Assembly (NCBI GenBank): GCA_907165135.1
Contig: OU015570.1
Coordinates: forward strand, 2,197,525-2,261,524
Length of the DNA: 64,000 nucleotides
Source of the DNA: Oikopleura dioica
Taxonomy: Eukaryota > Chordata > Appendicularia > Copelata > Oikopleuridae
Direction of reading: 5' to 3'
Every line of letters starts with the position of its first letter. Positions within the stretch are counted from its first letter, which is position 1. Both the position numbers and the translations under genes were made by a program. The notes under the pieces are model-generated. The model did not search any database. It saw only the letters and a program-made list of their open reading frames with translations, and had not been told where the DNA came from. This document shows positions 11,285 to 21,751 of this stretch, piece by piece.

Positions 11285-12010
11285 TCAGCCCCGTCCCTTG
11301 ATTTTTAACTTAAGGAGCTTGACTTCTTCCATATTTATCGGTCTTCCAGCAAAGTTAATCTTCCATTGGAAGAGTCCTCCGGAACAGGAGGGTTCTTCAA
11401 GGCCACGTGGTCAAAAAGTGACCGAGAAATTCTATGTGTAAGACTTAATGCCAGTGATTATTTGTCTTCCAGCAAAGAGGTCTTCCAGCAAAGAGGTCTT
11501 CCAGTAGAAAGGGTCCTCCATAGGTCCTCCAAGAGGTCACGTGGTCGAAAAACCTAATTGATAAGAGTTATCATAGGTTCAACCTTCGGTCTTAGTCCTG
11601 GGGTCGGAGGACCTTTCTGTGAGAACCCAGTCAAACTCACTCCGCCCACGCAATTTTTTGCAATGCAAATTTTGTCCAAACGATTTGATCGCCTAGGGGT
11701 CGGTCAGTCAGGAATGATAATCGCGGTATCTTTAACCCGTTAACAGGCGCGTGGCAGTCAGTAGCCGAACTTGGGAACATGTTGACAATTAAGGCTCATT
11801 ATTGATGTTTTCTTTATTTTAATTTTCGAGCAATCGGTCTCCCAGTAAGGGAGTCCTCTGGGAGGTCTTTCGGCAATTAATGGCCAAATATGGCAGTAAG
11901 TTTCTAATCAAGGCTTCATTTTTCATTTCTATTTAATTTTTAAATATTTGTCTTCCAGCAACCTATCTTCCAGTGGAAGATTCCTCCAGGAGGTCCTCCG
12001 GAACAAACTG
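11285..12010. repeat. CTTCCAGC / GGTCCTCC repeat block
   Basis: Starts with a single satellite-like monomer at 11285-11330 (AGCCCCGTCCCTTGATTTTT). Then come many copies of CTTCCAGCAAAGAGG and GGTCCTCC. The 11780-12000 part is the inverted partner of 3000-3230. The small frames here are by-products of the repeats. Confidence 0.55.
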
Positions 12011-12089
12011 AAGATCATTTATTTTTATCATGAAAAATAATGGCGAAAAATGGCTTAAAAATGGTGTGTTTGGACCTTTCTCTTAAGCA

Positions 12090-12412
12090 GAGTATGGTGG
12101 TTTTATACTGAAAGTAATTGGAACACGGGAATCAATCTCGAATATGTTTATTATTCCTGATAGGTGTGAGCAGAAAATAGAAAATTATAAATATATTATA
12201 TTTTATGTTATACCTGTGAAATCAGGGAAAAAATGATAAAATTATAAAGGTACAGTCGCTTTTATAGTGTAGGACACCACCCATCGGTGGCACGGACTTA
12301 GACTTGGTCGTATGAACTCGGCGTTGGCCATATCGCCAACGCTGGAATAGAGAGGGGCGAGCTGTCAACTGAGCATAATTATGTTGACCACGCGCGCTAG
12401 AATTCCATATTT
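12090..12412 (-). promoter_or_regulatory. LTR-like segment on the minus strand
   Basis: On the minus strand there is a TATA box (ACTATAAAAGCG, around 12257-12268), then an AATAAACA signal about 110 bp downstream (12146-12153). The order and spacing fit a short retroelement LTR. No partner LTR or primer-binding site was seen, so this is tentative. Confidence 0.25.
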
Positions 12413-12716
12413 GTATAGTAATCACGCATAATAAGATATGGTAAGAGGAATATTCCCGAGCACGCGCGATAACTAATACATGGGTATGGTCAAATTAGCA
12501 GGTAGTTTTTGGCAGATTTCAACAAAATATGCTAAATTGACCATTTTCTCAAAAAATTTCCGAATTTTGAGATCAGAATTTTTAAATCATCGAATTTGGC
12601 ACTAACAAAGAAAAGGAACAATAAAGATATGACGAGACACGAAATGAGTGAATAATATAGTATCGTTCACCAAAGGAAGCGATTTTTTGGGTAATATGCG
12701 GTCAATAGGAGATTAA

Positions 12717-12864
12717 CCCCTGCCCGCATGAAAAATTTGTTACCCCTGCCCGCATACCAACCTACGCGTAGGTCGGGCCTTTTGAGGGTCTTTCAGTCGT
12801 GATAAAACTCTCGAAAGGATATAAAGCCAATTTACCTACGTGTAGGTCGATATGCGGGCAGGGG
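12717..12864. mobile_element. 148 bp TTAA-flanked MITE
   Basis: Ends CCCCTGCCCGCAT and ATGCGGGCAGGGG are perfect inverted repeats, flanked by TTAA at 12713-12716 and 12865-12868. ACCTACGCGTAGGT and ACCTACGTGTAGGT occur inside. TTAA duplication is the mark of piggyBac or Kolobok-type transposition. Confidence 0.85.
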
Positions 12865-13497
12865 TTAAGCTCCTAGTTCGTGCTTTTTCGAAATAGGATA
12901 TTTTTTGGTAGGGAACCCAAACTAACAATAGACTAGACCCCGGCATCTTAGGACCTAGGGACCGAAGCCCCCAGGTAAGAGGCACACGACGACGCCTGTC
13001 GCAGGAAAAAATATCTCCCAGTTCAAAGATTCTTGACCGCGGTCAATGGGAGAAAAAACTCCTATTTCGCAAAAGTACGAACTAGGAGATAAATCTCCTA
13101 TTGAACGCCTACAACCATTTTTTGGAGCCAATAAGATTGCTTTATTTGGCCTACCGGCCAATCAAGACCCTATCCTGGATAAGCTATCCATCAAAATCAT
13201 TCCTTTGGTATCACGTACCGTGGGCGAGAGATATCACGACGGAGTCTGAGGGCCCGGGCCGGGGTTTTGAATATTTCGCGCACATTCAAGTATTTTCCCA
13301 TGCCTGATGGAGGACTCTTATCTGGTGGAAGACCCAATTGATGGAAGATAGGTCTAACCTAGACTCTTTAAGATTATTTAATCTTTAACTCATAAATAGA
13401 TAATAATTTTAAAAAATCTTGATCATGTGACTCTTGGAGGACCCCTGGAGGACCTTTTCTGGTGGAAGACCGGCCTTCCTGGAAGACCCTTAAAATT

Positions 13498-14523
13498 CAG
13501 CCCCGTTCCATGATTTTTAAATTTAAGGGCTTGACGGCCCTTCGGGCCGTCTCAGCCCCGTTCCATGATTTTTAAATTAAAGGGCTTGACGGCCCTTCGG
13601 GCCGTCTCAGCCCCGTTCCATGATTTTTAATTTAAGGGGCTTGACGGCCCTTCGGGCCGTCTCAGCCCCGTTCCATGATTTTTAATTTAAGGGGCTTGAC
13701 GGCCCTTCAGGCCGTCTCAGCCCCGTTCCATGATTTTTAATTTAAGGGGCTTGACGGCCCTTCGGGCCGTCTCAGCCCCGTTCAATGATTTTTAATTTAA
13801 GGGGCTTGACGGCCGTTCGGGCCGTCTCAGCCCCGTTCCATGATTTTTAATTTAAGGGGCTTGACGGCCCTTCGGGCCGTCTCAGCCCCGTTCCATGATT
13901 TTTAATTTAAGGGGCTTGACGGCCCTTCGGGCCGTCTCAGCCCCGTTCCATGATTTTTAATTTAAGGGGCTTGACGGCCTTTCGGGCCGTCTCAGCCCCG
14001 TTCCATGATTTTTAATTTAAGGGGCTTGACGGCCCTTCGGGCCGTCTCAGCCCCGTTCCATGATTTTTAATTTAAGGGGCTTGACGGCCTTTCGGGCCGT
14101 CTCAGCCCCGTTCCATGATTTTTAATTTAAGGGGCTTGACGGCCTTTCGGGCCGTCTCAGCCCCGTTTCATGATTTTTAATTTAAGGGGCTTGACGGCCC
14201 TTCGGGCCGTCTCAGCCCCGTTCCATGATTTTTAATTTAAGGGCTTGACGGCCCTTCGGGCCGTCTCAGCCCCGTTCAATGATTTTTATTTAAGGGGCTT
14301 GACGGCCCTTCGGGCCGTCTCAGCCCCGTTCAATGATTTTTAATTTAAGGGCTTGACGGCCCTTCGGGCCGTCTCAGCCCCGTTCCATGATTTTTAATTT
14401 AAGGGCTTGACGGCCCTTCGGGCCGTCTCAGCCCCGTTCCATGATTTTTTAATTTAAGGGGCTTGACGGCCTTTCGGGCCGTCTCAGCCCCGTTCCATGA
14501 TTTTTTAATTTAAGGGGCTTGAC
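13498..14523. repeat. 55 bp satellite array 1, about 18-19 units
   Basis: The unit runs CAGCCCCGTTCCATGATTTT, TAATTTAAGGGGCTTGA, CGGCCCTTCGGGCCGTCT. Every unit contains the hairpin GACGGCCC-TTC-GGGCCGTC. Length varies by one or two bases at the T and G runs. A few point variants occur (CCTTTC, GCCGTTC). The array ends by running into a constant tail (CTCCGAGGTGATCAATCTCA, then CCCCACCCACACCCAT). Confidence 0.95.
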
Positions 14524-15631
14524 AATGGCTGGGAACTCCGAGGTGATCAATCTCAGTCCCTAACCCCACCCACACCCATCGTTTTTAAAATTCAAATGGA
14601 TCAAGTTTTCAATTATGTTATGGTTTTGAATATATTTTTTCAATTTAAAGATTTTCTTTGATTATTATTTACAAATTATTATTTAGTTTATTTTTTTATT
14701 TAAACAAAATCAAAGTTATAAAAATTGAAGGAAGAAGAAGTTTCTTAGGTCAATTATTGAGAGAGGTGAATTGTGAAAAATGTTTCTAGACGGGGGGTTG
14801 TTGTTGTTCTTCGCGGAGGACCCACTCCCACGTGGCGCAAGATGCGCGCCAAAAGAGCAAAAAGATTGGGACGAGAAAAACACGCGCAAATGCCCCAATC
14901 TATTTCGCTCTCCGTCGTGAAATCTCTCGCCCACGGTACTCTTTTACTCGCTCGATTTGTTCCTTGTCCTATCTTTTCCGGGAAAATTACGATTTTTAAT
15001 TTTTTCGATTTTAAGCAAAGTCTGCTAATTTGACCGCTGCTAAATTGACCATACCAACTGTACTATGGATGACTCTAGGGTCCGGCACGATCGGAGGACT
15101 CAATTTTTCAAAGGGCAAAATAAAAAACAAAACCCAATAAAATCATATGATAACCTAGGTTTTCGAATACGGCGAAAAATATGCCGGCGCTTAAAGCCCG
15201 GTAGATCTTCTAAATCGCCGATTTCTCTCGGTTTTTTGGAGTTCTAGAACACTCACAAATCCAGGCCTAGTCATTTTAGAAAGACTATAAAAAATAATAA
15301 TTTTTGCTTTTTAGCTTCTTCTAACTCACTGGACTTTTTTTGTGAATTGATTTTAAAGTCCTACTCTTTATTTTGATTTTCCTGGGAAAAGAGCGGGGCG
15401 CTCTGATTGGCTCACACGGAGGACACTCTCCAAGCTTGCTCTCCAAAGAAAACTGAAGCACGCTCACTTAAACTTTGGTGAGGGTACTGTATTCGCCCGG
15501 AAAAGGATGAAATTTCCGAAGAAATAGCGTCATGACACGTGACTGAAGTCCAAAAAGTACCTAAACTTTCCCGCCCGGGCATTTTCGACTCGTCTGAGAT
15601 ACAAGAGCTAGTAATAGCTTAAAATGATCGT

Positions 15632-17576
15632 CTTCGGGCCGTCTCAGCCCCGTTCCTTGATTTTTAACTTTAAGGGGCTTGACGGCCCTTCGGGCCGTCT
15701 CAGCCCCGTTCCTTGATTTTTAACTTTAAGGGGCTTGACGGCCCTTCGGGCCGTCTCAGCCCCGTTCCTTGATTTTTAACTTTAAGGGGCTTGACGGCCC
15801 TTCGGGCCGTCTCAGCCCCGTTCCTTGATTTTTAACTTTAAGGGGCTTGACGGCCCTTCGGGCCGTCTCAGCCCCGTTCCTTGATTTTTAACTTTAAGGG
15901 GCTTGACGGCCCTTCGGGCCGTCTCAGCCCCGTTCCTTGATTTTTAACTTTAAGGGGCTTGACGGCCCTTCGGGCCGTCTCAGCCCCGTTCCTTGATTTT
16001 TAACTTTAAGGGGCTTGACGGCCCTTCGGGCCGTCTCAGCCCCGTTCCTTGATTTTTAACTTTAAGGGCTTGACGGCCCTTCGGGCCGTCTCAGCCCCGT
16101 TCCTTGATTTTTAACTTTAAGGGGCTTGACGGCCCTTCGGGCCGTCTCAGCCCCGTTCCTTGATTTTTAACTTTAAGGGGCTTGACGGCCCTTCGGGCCG
16201 TCTCAGCCCCGTTCCTTGATTTTTAACTTTAAGGGGCTTGACGGCCCTTCGGGCCGTCTCAGCCCCGTTCCTTGATTTTTAACTTTAAGGGGCTTGACGG
16301 CCCTTCGGGCCGTCTCAGCCCCGTTCCTTGATTTTTAACTTTAAGGGGCTTGACGGCCCTTCGGGCCGTCTCAGCCCCGTTCCTTGATTTTTAACTTTAA
16401 GGGGCTTGACGGCCCTTCGGGCCGTCTCAGCCCCGTTCCTTGATTTTTAACTTTAAGGGGCTTGACGGCCCTTCGGGCCGTCTCAGCCCCGTTCCTTGAT
16501 TTTAACTTTAAGGGCTTGACGGCCCTTCGGGCCGTCTCAGCCCCGTTCCTTGATTTTAACTTTAAGGGGCTTGACGGCCCTTCGGGCCGTCTCAGCCCCG
16601 TTCCTTGATTTTTAACTTTAAGGGGCTTGACGGCCCTTCGGGCCGTCTCAGCCCCGTTCCTTGATTTTTAACTTTAAGGGGCTTGACGGCCCTTCGGGCC
16701 GTCTCAGCCCCGTTCCTTGATTTTTAACTTTAAGGGGCTTGACGGCCCTTCGGGCCGTCTCAGCCCCGTTCCTTGATTTTTAACTTTAAGGGGCTTGACG
16801 GCCTTTCGGGCCGTCTCAGCCCCGTTCCTTGATTTTTAACTTTAAGGGGCTTGACGGCCCTTCGGGCCGTCTCAGCCCCGTTCCTTGATTTTTAACTTTA
16901 AGGGCTTGACGGCCCTTCGGGCCGTCTCAGCCCCGTTCCTTGATTTTTAACTTTAAGGGCTTGACGGCCCTTCGGGCCGTCTCAGCCCCGTTCCTTGATT
17001 TTTAACTTTAAGGGGCTTGACGGCCCTTCGGGCCGTCTCAGCCCCGTTCCTTGATTTTTAACTTTAAGGGGCTTGACGGCCCTTCGGGCCGTCTCAGCCC
17101 CGTTCCTTGATTTTTAACTTTAAGGGCTTGACGGCCCTTCGGGCCGTCTCAGCCCCGTTCCTTGATTTTTAACTTTAAGGGGCTTGACGGCCCTTCGGGC
17201 CGTCTCAGCCCCGTTCCTTGATTTTAACTTTAAGGGCTTGACGGCCCTTCGGGCCGTCTCAGCCCCGTTCCTTGATTTTTAACTTTAAGGGCTTGACGGC
17301 CCTTCGGGCCGTCTCAGCCCCGTTCCTTGATTTTTAACTTTAAGGGGCTTGACGGCCCTTCGGGCCGTCTCAGCCCCGTTCCTTGATTTTTAACTTTAAG
17401 GGGCTTGACGGCCCTTCGGGCCGTCTCAGCCCCGTTCCTTGATTTTTAACTTTAAGGGGCTTGACGGCCCTTCGGGCCGTCTCAGCCCCGTTCCTTGATT
17501 TTTAACTTTAAGGGCTTGACGGCCCTTCGGGCCGTCTCAGCCCCGTTCCTTGATTTTTAACTTTAAGGGGCTTGAC
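15632..17576. repeat. 56 bp satellite array 2, about 35 units
   Basis: The unit differs consistently from array 1 (CCTTGATTTTTAACTTTAAG in place of CCATGATTTTTAATTTAAG), with the same GACGGCCCTTCGGGCCGTC hairpin. Units are almost identical to one another apart from single-base loss in the T run or G run, showing recent homogenisation. The downstream edge joins the same type of tail as array 1 (ACTCCGAGGTGAT, then CCCCACCCACACCCAT). Confidence 0.95.
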
Positions 17577-17809
17577 AAAGGCATTTAACTCCGAGGTGAT
17601 TTTCAGTTTTGTCCCCAACCCCACCCACACCCATTTACATAAAAATTAAAATTATTCCTATTTCTAGGTTTGTTATGGTTATCATCTTACAATGAATTTT
17701 TTTTTCAAATAACGAAAATTATTCAATGACTTGTATTTCTGCTCAAAAAAGTGTGTCTGTGCATTTTCTGGTCTTCAAATTGAAGGAAAATTAGACGAAA
17801 AAAAATTGA

Positions 17810-17886
17810 TTTTAGGTGACTCGATCTCACCACCTCTTGCTTGTCAAGCGAGAGCGCCTACATTTGAGCCACCAAGGGAATCATTC
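17810..17886 (-). tRNA. tRNA-like segment, probably a SINE head or tRNA pseudogene
   Basis: On the minus strand it reads TGGCTCAAATGTAGG (A-box like), an anticodon arm with loop TTGACAA, and a perfect T-arm GGTGA-GATCGAG-TCACC. The 7 bp acceptor stem does not pair and the T-loop is not the TTCGANN consensus, so a working tRNA is unlikely. If read as a tRNA the anticodon would be GAC (Val). Confidence 0.4.
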
Positions 17887-18132
17887 GGGCAGTAATCAAA
17901 ATCGCTCGGCGGAGCTGACCAATGAGAGCGCACTTAGCTCTCCATTTAAATTTTCATTAAAGCCCTGAAAAGGGATGAATGGGGGTTTTGGGAGAATCAG
18001 TGAACGGAGTTGAATTCCTTACCGTCGAATTAGTGGAATCGTGAAGTTTCATTGAAATTAAATTTTTGGTCCTAATCATGCCGGACCCTAGATGACTCTT
18101 AGCAGCCTTAGAGTCTAGGTTATGGCTTGGGT

Positions 18133-19034
18133 CAGGGGTCTGGATTCGCTTTGCGAATTCGCTCATGAGCGAAGCGAAGCGAAGCGAAACGAATTCGCTT
18201 CGCTTCGCTTTCGCTTTTGTTATTTCAATTCGCTTCGCTTCGCTTTCGCTTTTTACCAAAAATTGCTTAGCTTTAGTTTAAACTCAAGTGGAAATTTTGC
18301 TGAATGAGCTAAGTTGGCACTTGTAAAAGCTGAGCTCAGAGAAGTTTTACTGTTTTTAAAGTAGACAATATTCTGAGCTGCGCTGAGCTGAGCTGTCCTT
18401 CACAAAAAAATCATTGAGCTGAGCTGACTCTTCAAATTCATTCAGTTAATTTGAGCAAGGCAGTCAATATTAAAAAATGATTGACCTGAGCTGAGCCACA
18501 CAGCCTCTTCAGCTCACTAATCTCAGAAAATTTGCAATTTGAAAAATCGGAGAGGGAGTCCGAATGGAGTGGTCTCCATTTTCCTGAGTCGCCGTTTGCC
18601 CAAGATCTCTGTATGTCCAACTTGAGGAATCGGCGAATTGGACAAACGGCGATGTATTATAATTTAAATCGATTGATCTTATAACTTCATATATTGGCCT
18701 CCCGACAATCAATTTTGACATCACCATCTTCAATCCCGGCTTCAAAAATTTCGATCCTTGCTTTTCAGACGTCAATCAATCTTGGCATCTCCAGCACCGA
18801 TCCGGGCGTCACTAATAAAAATGAAACCATACATAAAATGGACACTTTTTCAAAGGTTAAATATTTCCGGAAAATTTTCGCATTTTTTCGCTTTTTAGAA
18901 AAATTTTTCGCTTCGCTTCGCTTTCGCTCACGAAATTTTCATTCGCTTCGCTTCGCTTTCGCTTTTAATTTTTGAAAAATTTTCGCTTTCGCTTCGCTTT
19001 CGCTTTTCATTTTTGGCCAAAATCCAGACCCCTG
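18133..19034. mobile_element. CAGGGGTCTGGATT element, copy 1 (902 bp, 7 bp TSD)
   Basis: Ends CAGGGGTCTGGATT and AATCCAGACCCCTG. TSD CTTGGGT (18126-18132, 19035-19041), confirmed by the uninterrupted paralogue at 28.37 kb. The interior is full of GCGAAGCGAA words in both orientations at the two ends, plus a central part with tandem GAGCTGAGCTG and cttcaatcccgg-like words. It is virtually identical to copy 3 (44164-45065). The small frames on both strands are repeat by-products. CAGGG ends resemble hAT, but hAT normally makes 8 bp duplications. Confidence 0.85.
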
Positions 19035-19470
19035 CTTGGGTAGTATGTAAGCAAGTGCTCATCACCTACACACTACCTAGGGGAAATATAAATGAGCTTA
19101 TTCTAGGGATGAAGGGCGGGTGAGAATTTTGAGAGTTGCATAATTCTCGGCTTCGCGAGTTTGGATACTCTCAAAATTCTCTTATCTTTTCCCCTAAGAA
19201 TATTAAAGCCCTTGGCTATAATTTTCGGAACTGCTTTGCGTGAGTACCGGACAGCCGCTTAAATGACTCGCTCTCTCACGCCCGTATCACCTCCCAATTT
19301 TTTTCTGGGTCATGTCGTCTCCCTGGCTGCTTATCCGAGTCTACTAGCGCTTGAACTGATAATCCGAATCCTATATTACGAAGCAAAAACAGTAGGAAAA
19401 CCACTACATATTTTCCCCTTTTCATTTTTGAAGCGAAGCGTCCGTTAAGCGTAGAAATTTTTATTGTTCT

Positions 19471-20040
19471 TTAATTACATTGTAAGTCCCAAACATTTTC
19501 TGGTAGAGAATTGTGCTGGATGGAGTTTACGACTTGTAGAGATTCCGAATGTGAAATTTCTGCATTATTGATTCGATAAGTCGAGTTATTGTGAGCAAGA
19601 TCATTTTTGAAAATTTTGATGTGAGTCCTCGCGTATCTGAGCTGGTCGGAAAACGATTTTGAATCGGCTTCTAGAAATTTGAAAGCGATCCTTGAGGTTT
19701 AGTATCGTTTTTCATAGATTCTTTGAAATTGTTTCATCAATTCGATGCGAGTGTTTTTATCGACCAAAAGCTGATAGAGAATTGCTGTCTTGATTGACTG
19801 TCATGATTTTCAAAAAGCGATTCCTGAAATTAGTTCATATCAAAGTGAAAGTGATCTTTAAGGGACTTAACTTCGTTTTTCAATTCTTGCAAAAAATCGA
19901 GCAGTGACTGCAAGTTTTCTTTCGAAATTGTATTCGGTAAGAAGTGAATTGGAATAGTGACATCAAAGAGAGCAGAAATGATAAAGCGTTGAATAAGCCG
20001 CTTTGGAGGAGCGTCGGTGAGCAGGAAGAAGAAAGGTCAT
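19471..20040 (-). pseudogene. ORF B family, copy A, downstream of gypsy integrase
   Basis: Reading the minus strand, with a frameshift near the start and internal stops, the product contains APPKRLIQRFIISALF, a helical acidic/basic stretch (QSLLDFLQELKNEVKSLK), and later LMKQFQRIYEKRY. These align in order with copy C at 60328-61080 (DPKRRFIQFSLSF; IIKSFETEFYGKR) and copy B at 34801-36156 (APKKKWFTAMSF; VREAFDKMFNGR). The frame ends at a TAA at 19471-19473. It lies 3' of the gypsy integrase on the same strand. It has no signal peptide and no membrane segment, so it is not an obvious envelope gene. Family and function are unknown. Confidence 0.5.
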
Positions 20041-20490
20041 TTTCGCGCTTTTCTCTTCTTTAAAATGAGTTTGGGACCAACCAGTACTCCTTTCAGAACA
20101 TATTTTTCTGAGGCTAGAATACGCCATCGAGTGGATCTTCCAGACGTTGTGAGGTCATTCCGATGTCCTCTAGTGAATTTTCGTGACCAGTGAGAAGTAG
20201 TCAAAGTCGTGAGTTGGGCCTTTCGTGATGGATATTCTCTGTCTAATTCTTTCCCCTTTTTATTTTTGGGCGAATGATCTTCACGAGCAGGAGATCGTCA
20301 ATGAGCGCCAAGTGTTGAGTTTATGATCATCACGAGCAGGTGATCTTTCAATGTGTACCTGTGATCGGAGCAGTAATCTAGTAGAACTGAGCAGAGATTA
20401 CAATAAGAACTAACAGCGAGTTCTTATTCGAAGAGAGTGTGACACAATGAGCGATAGAAAATTGTGAACAGAGCTATGAGATTGTGAATA

Positions 20491-20900
20491 CAGTTTTTTA
20501 TGGAATTTGTGGACATCAAATTTGTGGACATTTTTCAGATTATAAGGGGTTTTCTTGGGACATATTCAAAAAAAGAGGGTATCAACTTTATGGACATTTT
20601 TTCTCAATTGATATCTTTTACTTCTAAATTTATGGTCTTACTTTCGTAATTGAAGCCAATTTTACCTGCAAAGAACTGTTTTTCGTCAAAAATCATAATT
20701 TTTGTTTAGATTTACGTCTTTAGATTCAATCTTGTATTCTTTTTCTCATTATTTTTTGAGAAAAATCATCAAATTTTCTTTCTAGGAAAAAATTTAAACA
20801 AGTTCGTTGGGACATTTTTTTCGAGGCTCTTTATCAAATTTGTGGACATTTTTCAGAAAACTAGGGGACAAAAAATGTCCACAAATTCCATAAATAACTG
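20491..20900. mobile_element. Tc1/mariner-type MITE, copy 2 (inverted)
   Basis: A 410 bp copy of the 1410-1818 element in the opposite orientation, with TA at 20489-20490 and 20901-20902. It sits between the integrase tail and ORF B of the minus-strand gypsy element. Sequence between 20041 and 20490 keeps the coding-like composition of that element but is not readable as one frame. Confidence 0.9.
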
Positions 20901-21125
20901 TAATTTGCTTGTGATTATAATATTTAAGCAAATGTGAATAACAAATACCCTCTTGTGATAAATTTAGAAGCAAATGAGCGATATTGCTGCCAATAAAAAA
21001 AAAATTAAAACTTTTAGGCATGTGATTATAATGTAGAGCAATAGAGCGAAATTGCTGTGAACAGAACGATAGACTACTTAAGCGAGATTAAGTTCGTGAA
21101 AGTATTGTTATAGGGATTATATGGC

Positions 21126-21745
21126 CTACGAGCAGGGCGTGAATAAGAATTGATAAAGAGTACTTACCCTATTCTGAAAAATTTGTAAGCTATTGAGCGA
21201 AGCTAAGAGCGGAACTTGTGAGTTAAATGCCTTAGTATTCATAGATGGACTTTCTGTGTGTGATTTGGGCAACTGCACCAATTGCCAAATGAGGCTGGAC
21301 CAAAGTTCGGAAAAGAGGCCAATTAATAAGTAAATTAGCTGGGTCATGAGAACGAAAATCCACAGAGGCCTGCATGTAAACTTCGTAATAACGATCTGGT
21401 TGAGCATTACCAGTAAGCTGGATTCCCATTTGAGCTTGATCGGGGGAGTTAGTATTCTAGTGAGCCAATTTCCAGTTGTGCATTGAATCGTTGAAGTTGT
21501 GAGGAACCAATTAAACAATTGACATCGATGTTGTGTGAGCAGGGCTTTAGACTACAGTGTGAGCGAGCAATTCAAATATGAGTGAACGGTGGCTAGATAT
21601 TGGGAACGCATATCTGATCACCACCACGTCGTGAAAATTTGACGATTTGTGAGCGAGATAGTCGAGCAGCTATCTGTGAATAAGGTCGAGTTATGAGCAA
21701 AACTTCTAGACCATTATACGGATTAGTCGAGCAGCTAATCACTTG
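21126..21745 (-). pseudogene. ORF X region, between integrase and ORF B
   Basis: The frame at 21232-21429 contains DPANLLINWPLFRTLVQ. This resembles LNIQLFNWPNEFLSYL in the corresponding place of the 59.7-60.0 kb element, again between integrase and ORF B. The match is short but sits in the same relative position. Two other frames overlap it and look like shadows. Unrecognised function; decayed. Confidence 0.35.
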
Positions 21746-21751
21746 ACAACA

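Larger units (their letters stand above)
12479..15060. mobile_element. 2.58 kb TA-flanked element carrying satellite array 1
   Basis: Left end CATGGGTATGGTCAAATTAG; the right end read inward is CAGTTGGTATGGTCAAATTT; TA lies on both sides (12477-12478, 15061-15062). The uninterrupted 28.3 kb unit reads ACTTATACTATGG at this point, which confirms insertion at TA. No transposase frame is seen. The content is a TTAA element (12717-12864), shared repeat pieces (12920-12990), a GTACCGTGGGCGAGAGAT block at 13213-13245 with an inverted partner at 14905-14945, and the satellite array 13498-14523. Confidence 0.75.
15077..18090. mobile_element. 3.0 kb element with 9 bp TSD carrying satellite array 2
   Basis: Left end AGGGTCCGGCACGATCGGAG; the right end read inward is TAGGGTCCGGCATGATTAGG; 9 bp TSD GATGACTCT at 15068-15076 and 18091-18099. 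The 28 kb unit has a single GATGACTCT at this position. A 9 bp duplication indicates a Mutator-type mechanism. There is no convincing transposase frame. It holds satellite array 2 and a tRNA-like segment. Confidence 0.8.
12413..19379. mobile_element. terminal unit of a tyrosine-recombinase element, split by three insertions
   Basis: The pieces 12413-12478, 15061-15076, 18091-18132 and 19035-19379 join to give the same sequence that is uninterrupted at 28263-28761. Each gap is filled by an element with its own TSD (TA, GATGACTCT and CTTGGGT). The unit starts with the GTATAGTAATCACGCATAA repeat, contains a GAGAATTTTGAGAG inverted repeat near 19110-19180, and ends at CTATATTACG, without the second terminal repeat that the 28 kb and 39 kb copies keep. 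Confidence 0.8.

Noticed and set aside
13498-17576. Regular short repeats that could be taken for a CRISPR array
   Set aside because: Units are contiguous without unique spacers, the context is eukaryotic, and the repeats are satellite monomers.
17810-17886. Functional tRNA-Val gene
   Set aside because: The acceptor stem does not pair and the T-loop lacks the consensus; kept only as a tRNA-like segment.
18133-19034. Open frames of 60-100 codons on both strands rich in Ser/Phe/Arg/Leu
   Set aside because: They are produced by GCGAAGCGAA and GAGCTGAGCTG repeats and occur identically in copy 3; no codon bias or homology.
21126-21518. Hydrophobic 130-codon frame as an envelope protein
   Set aside because: It overlaps ORF X in another frame, has no signal peptide or plausible membrane topology, and its hydrophobicity follows from T-rich sequence.
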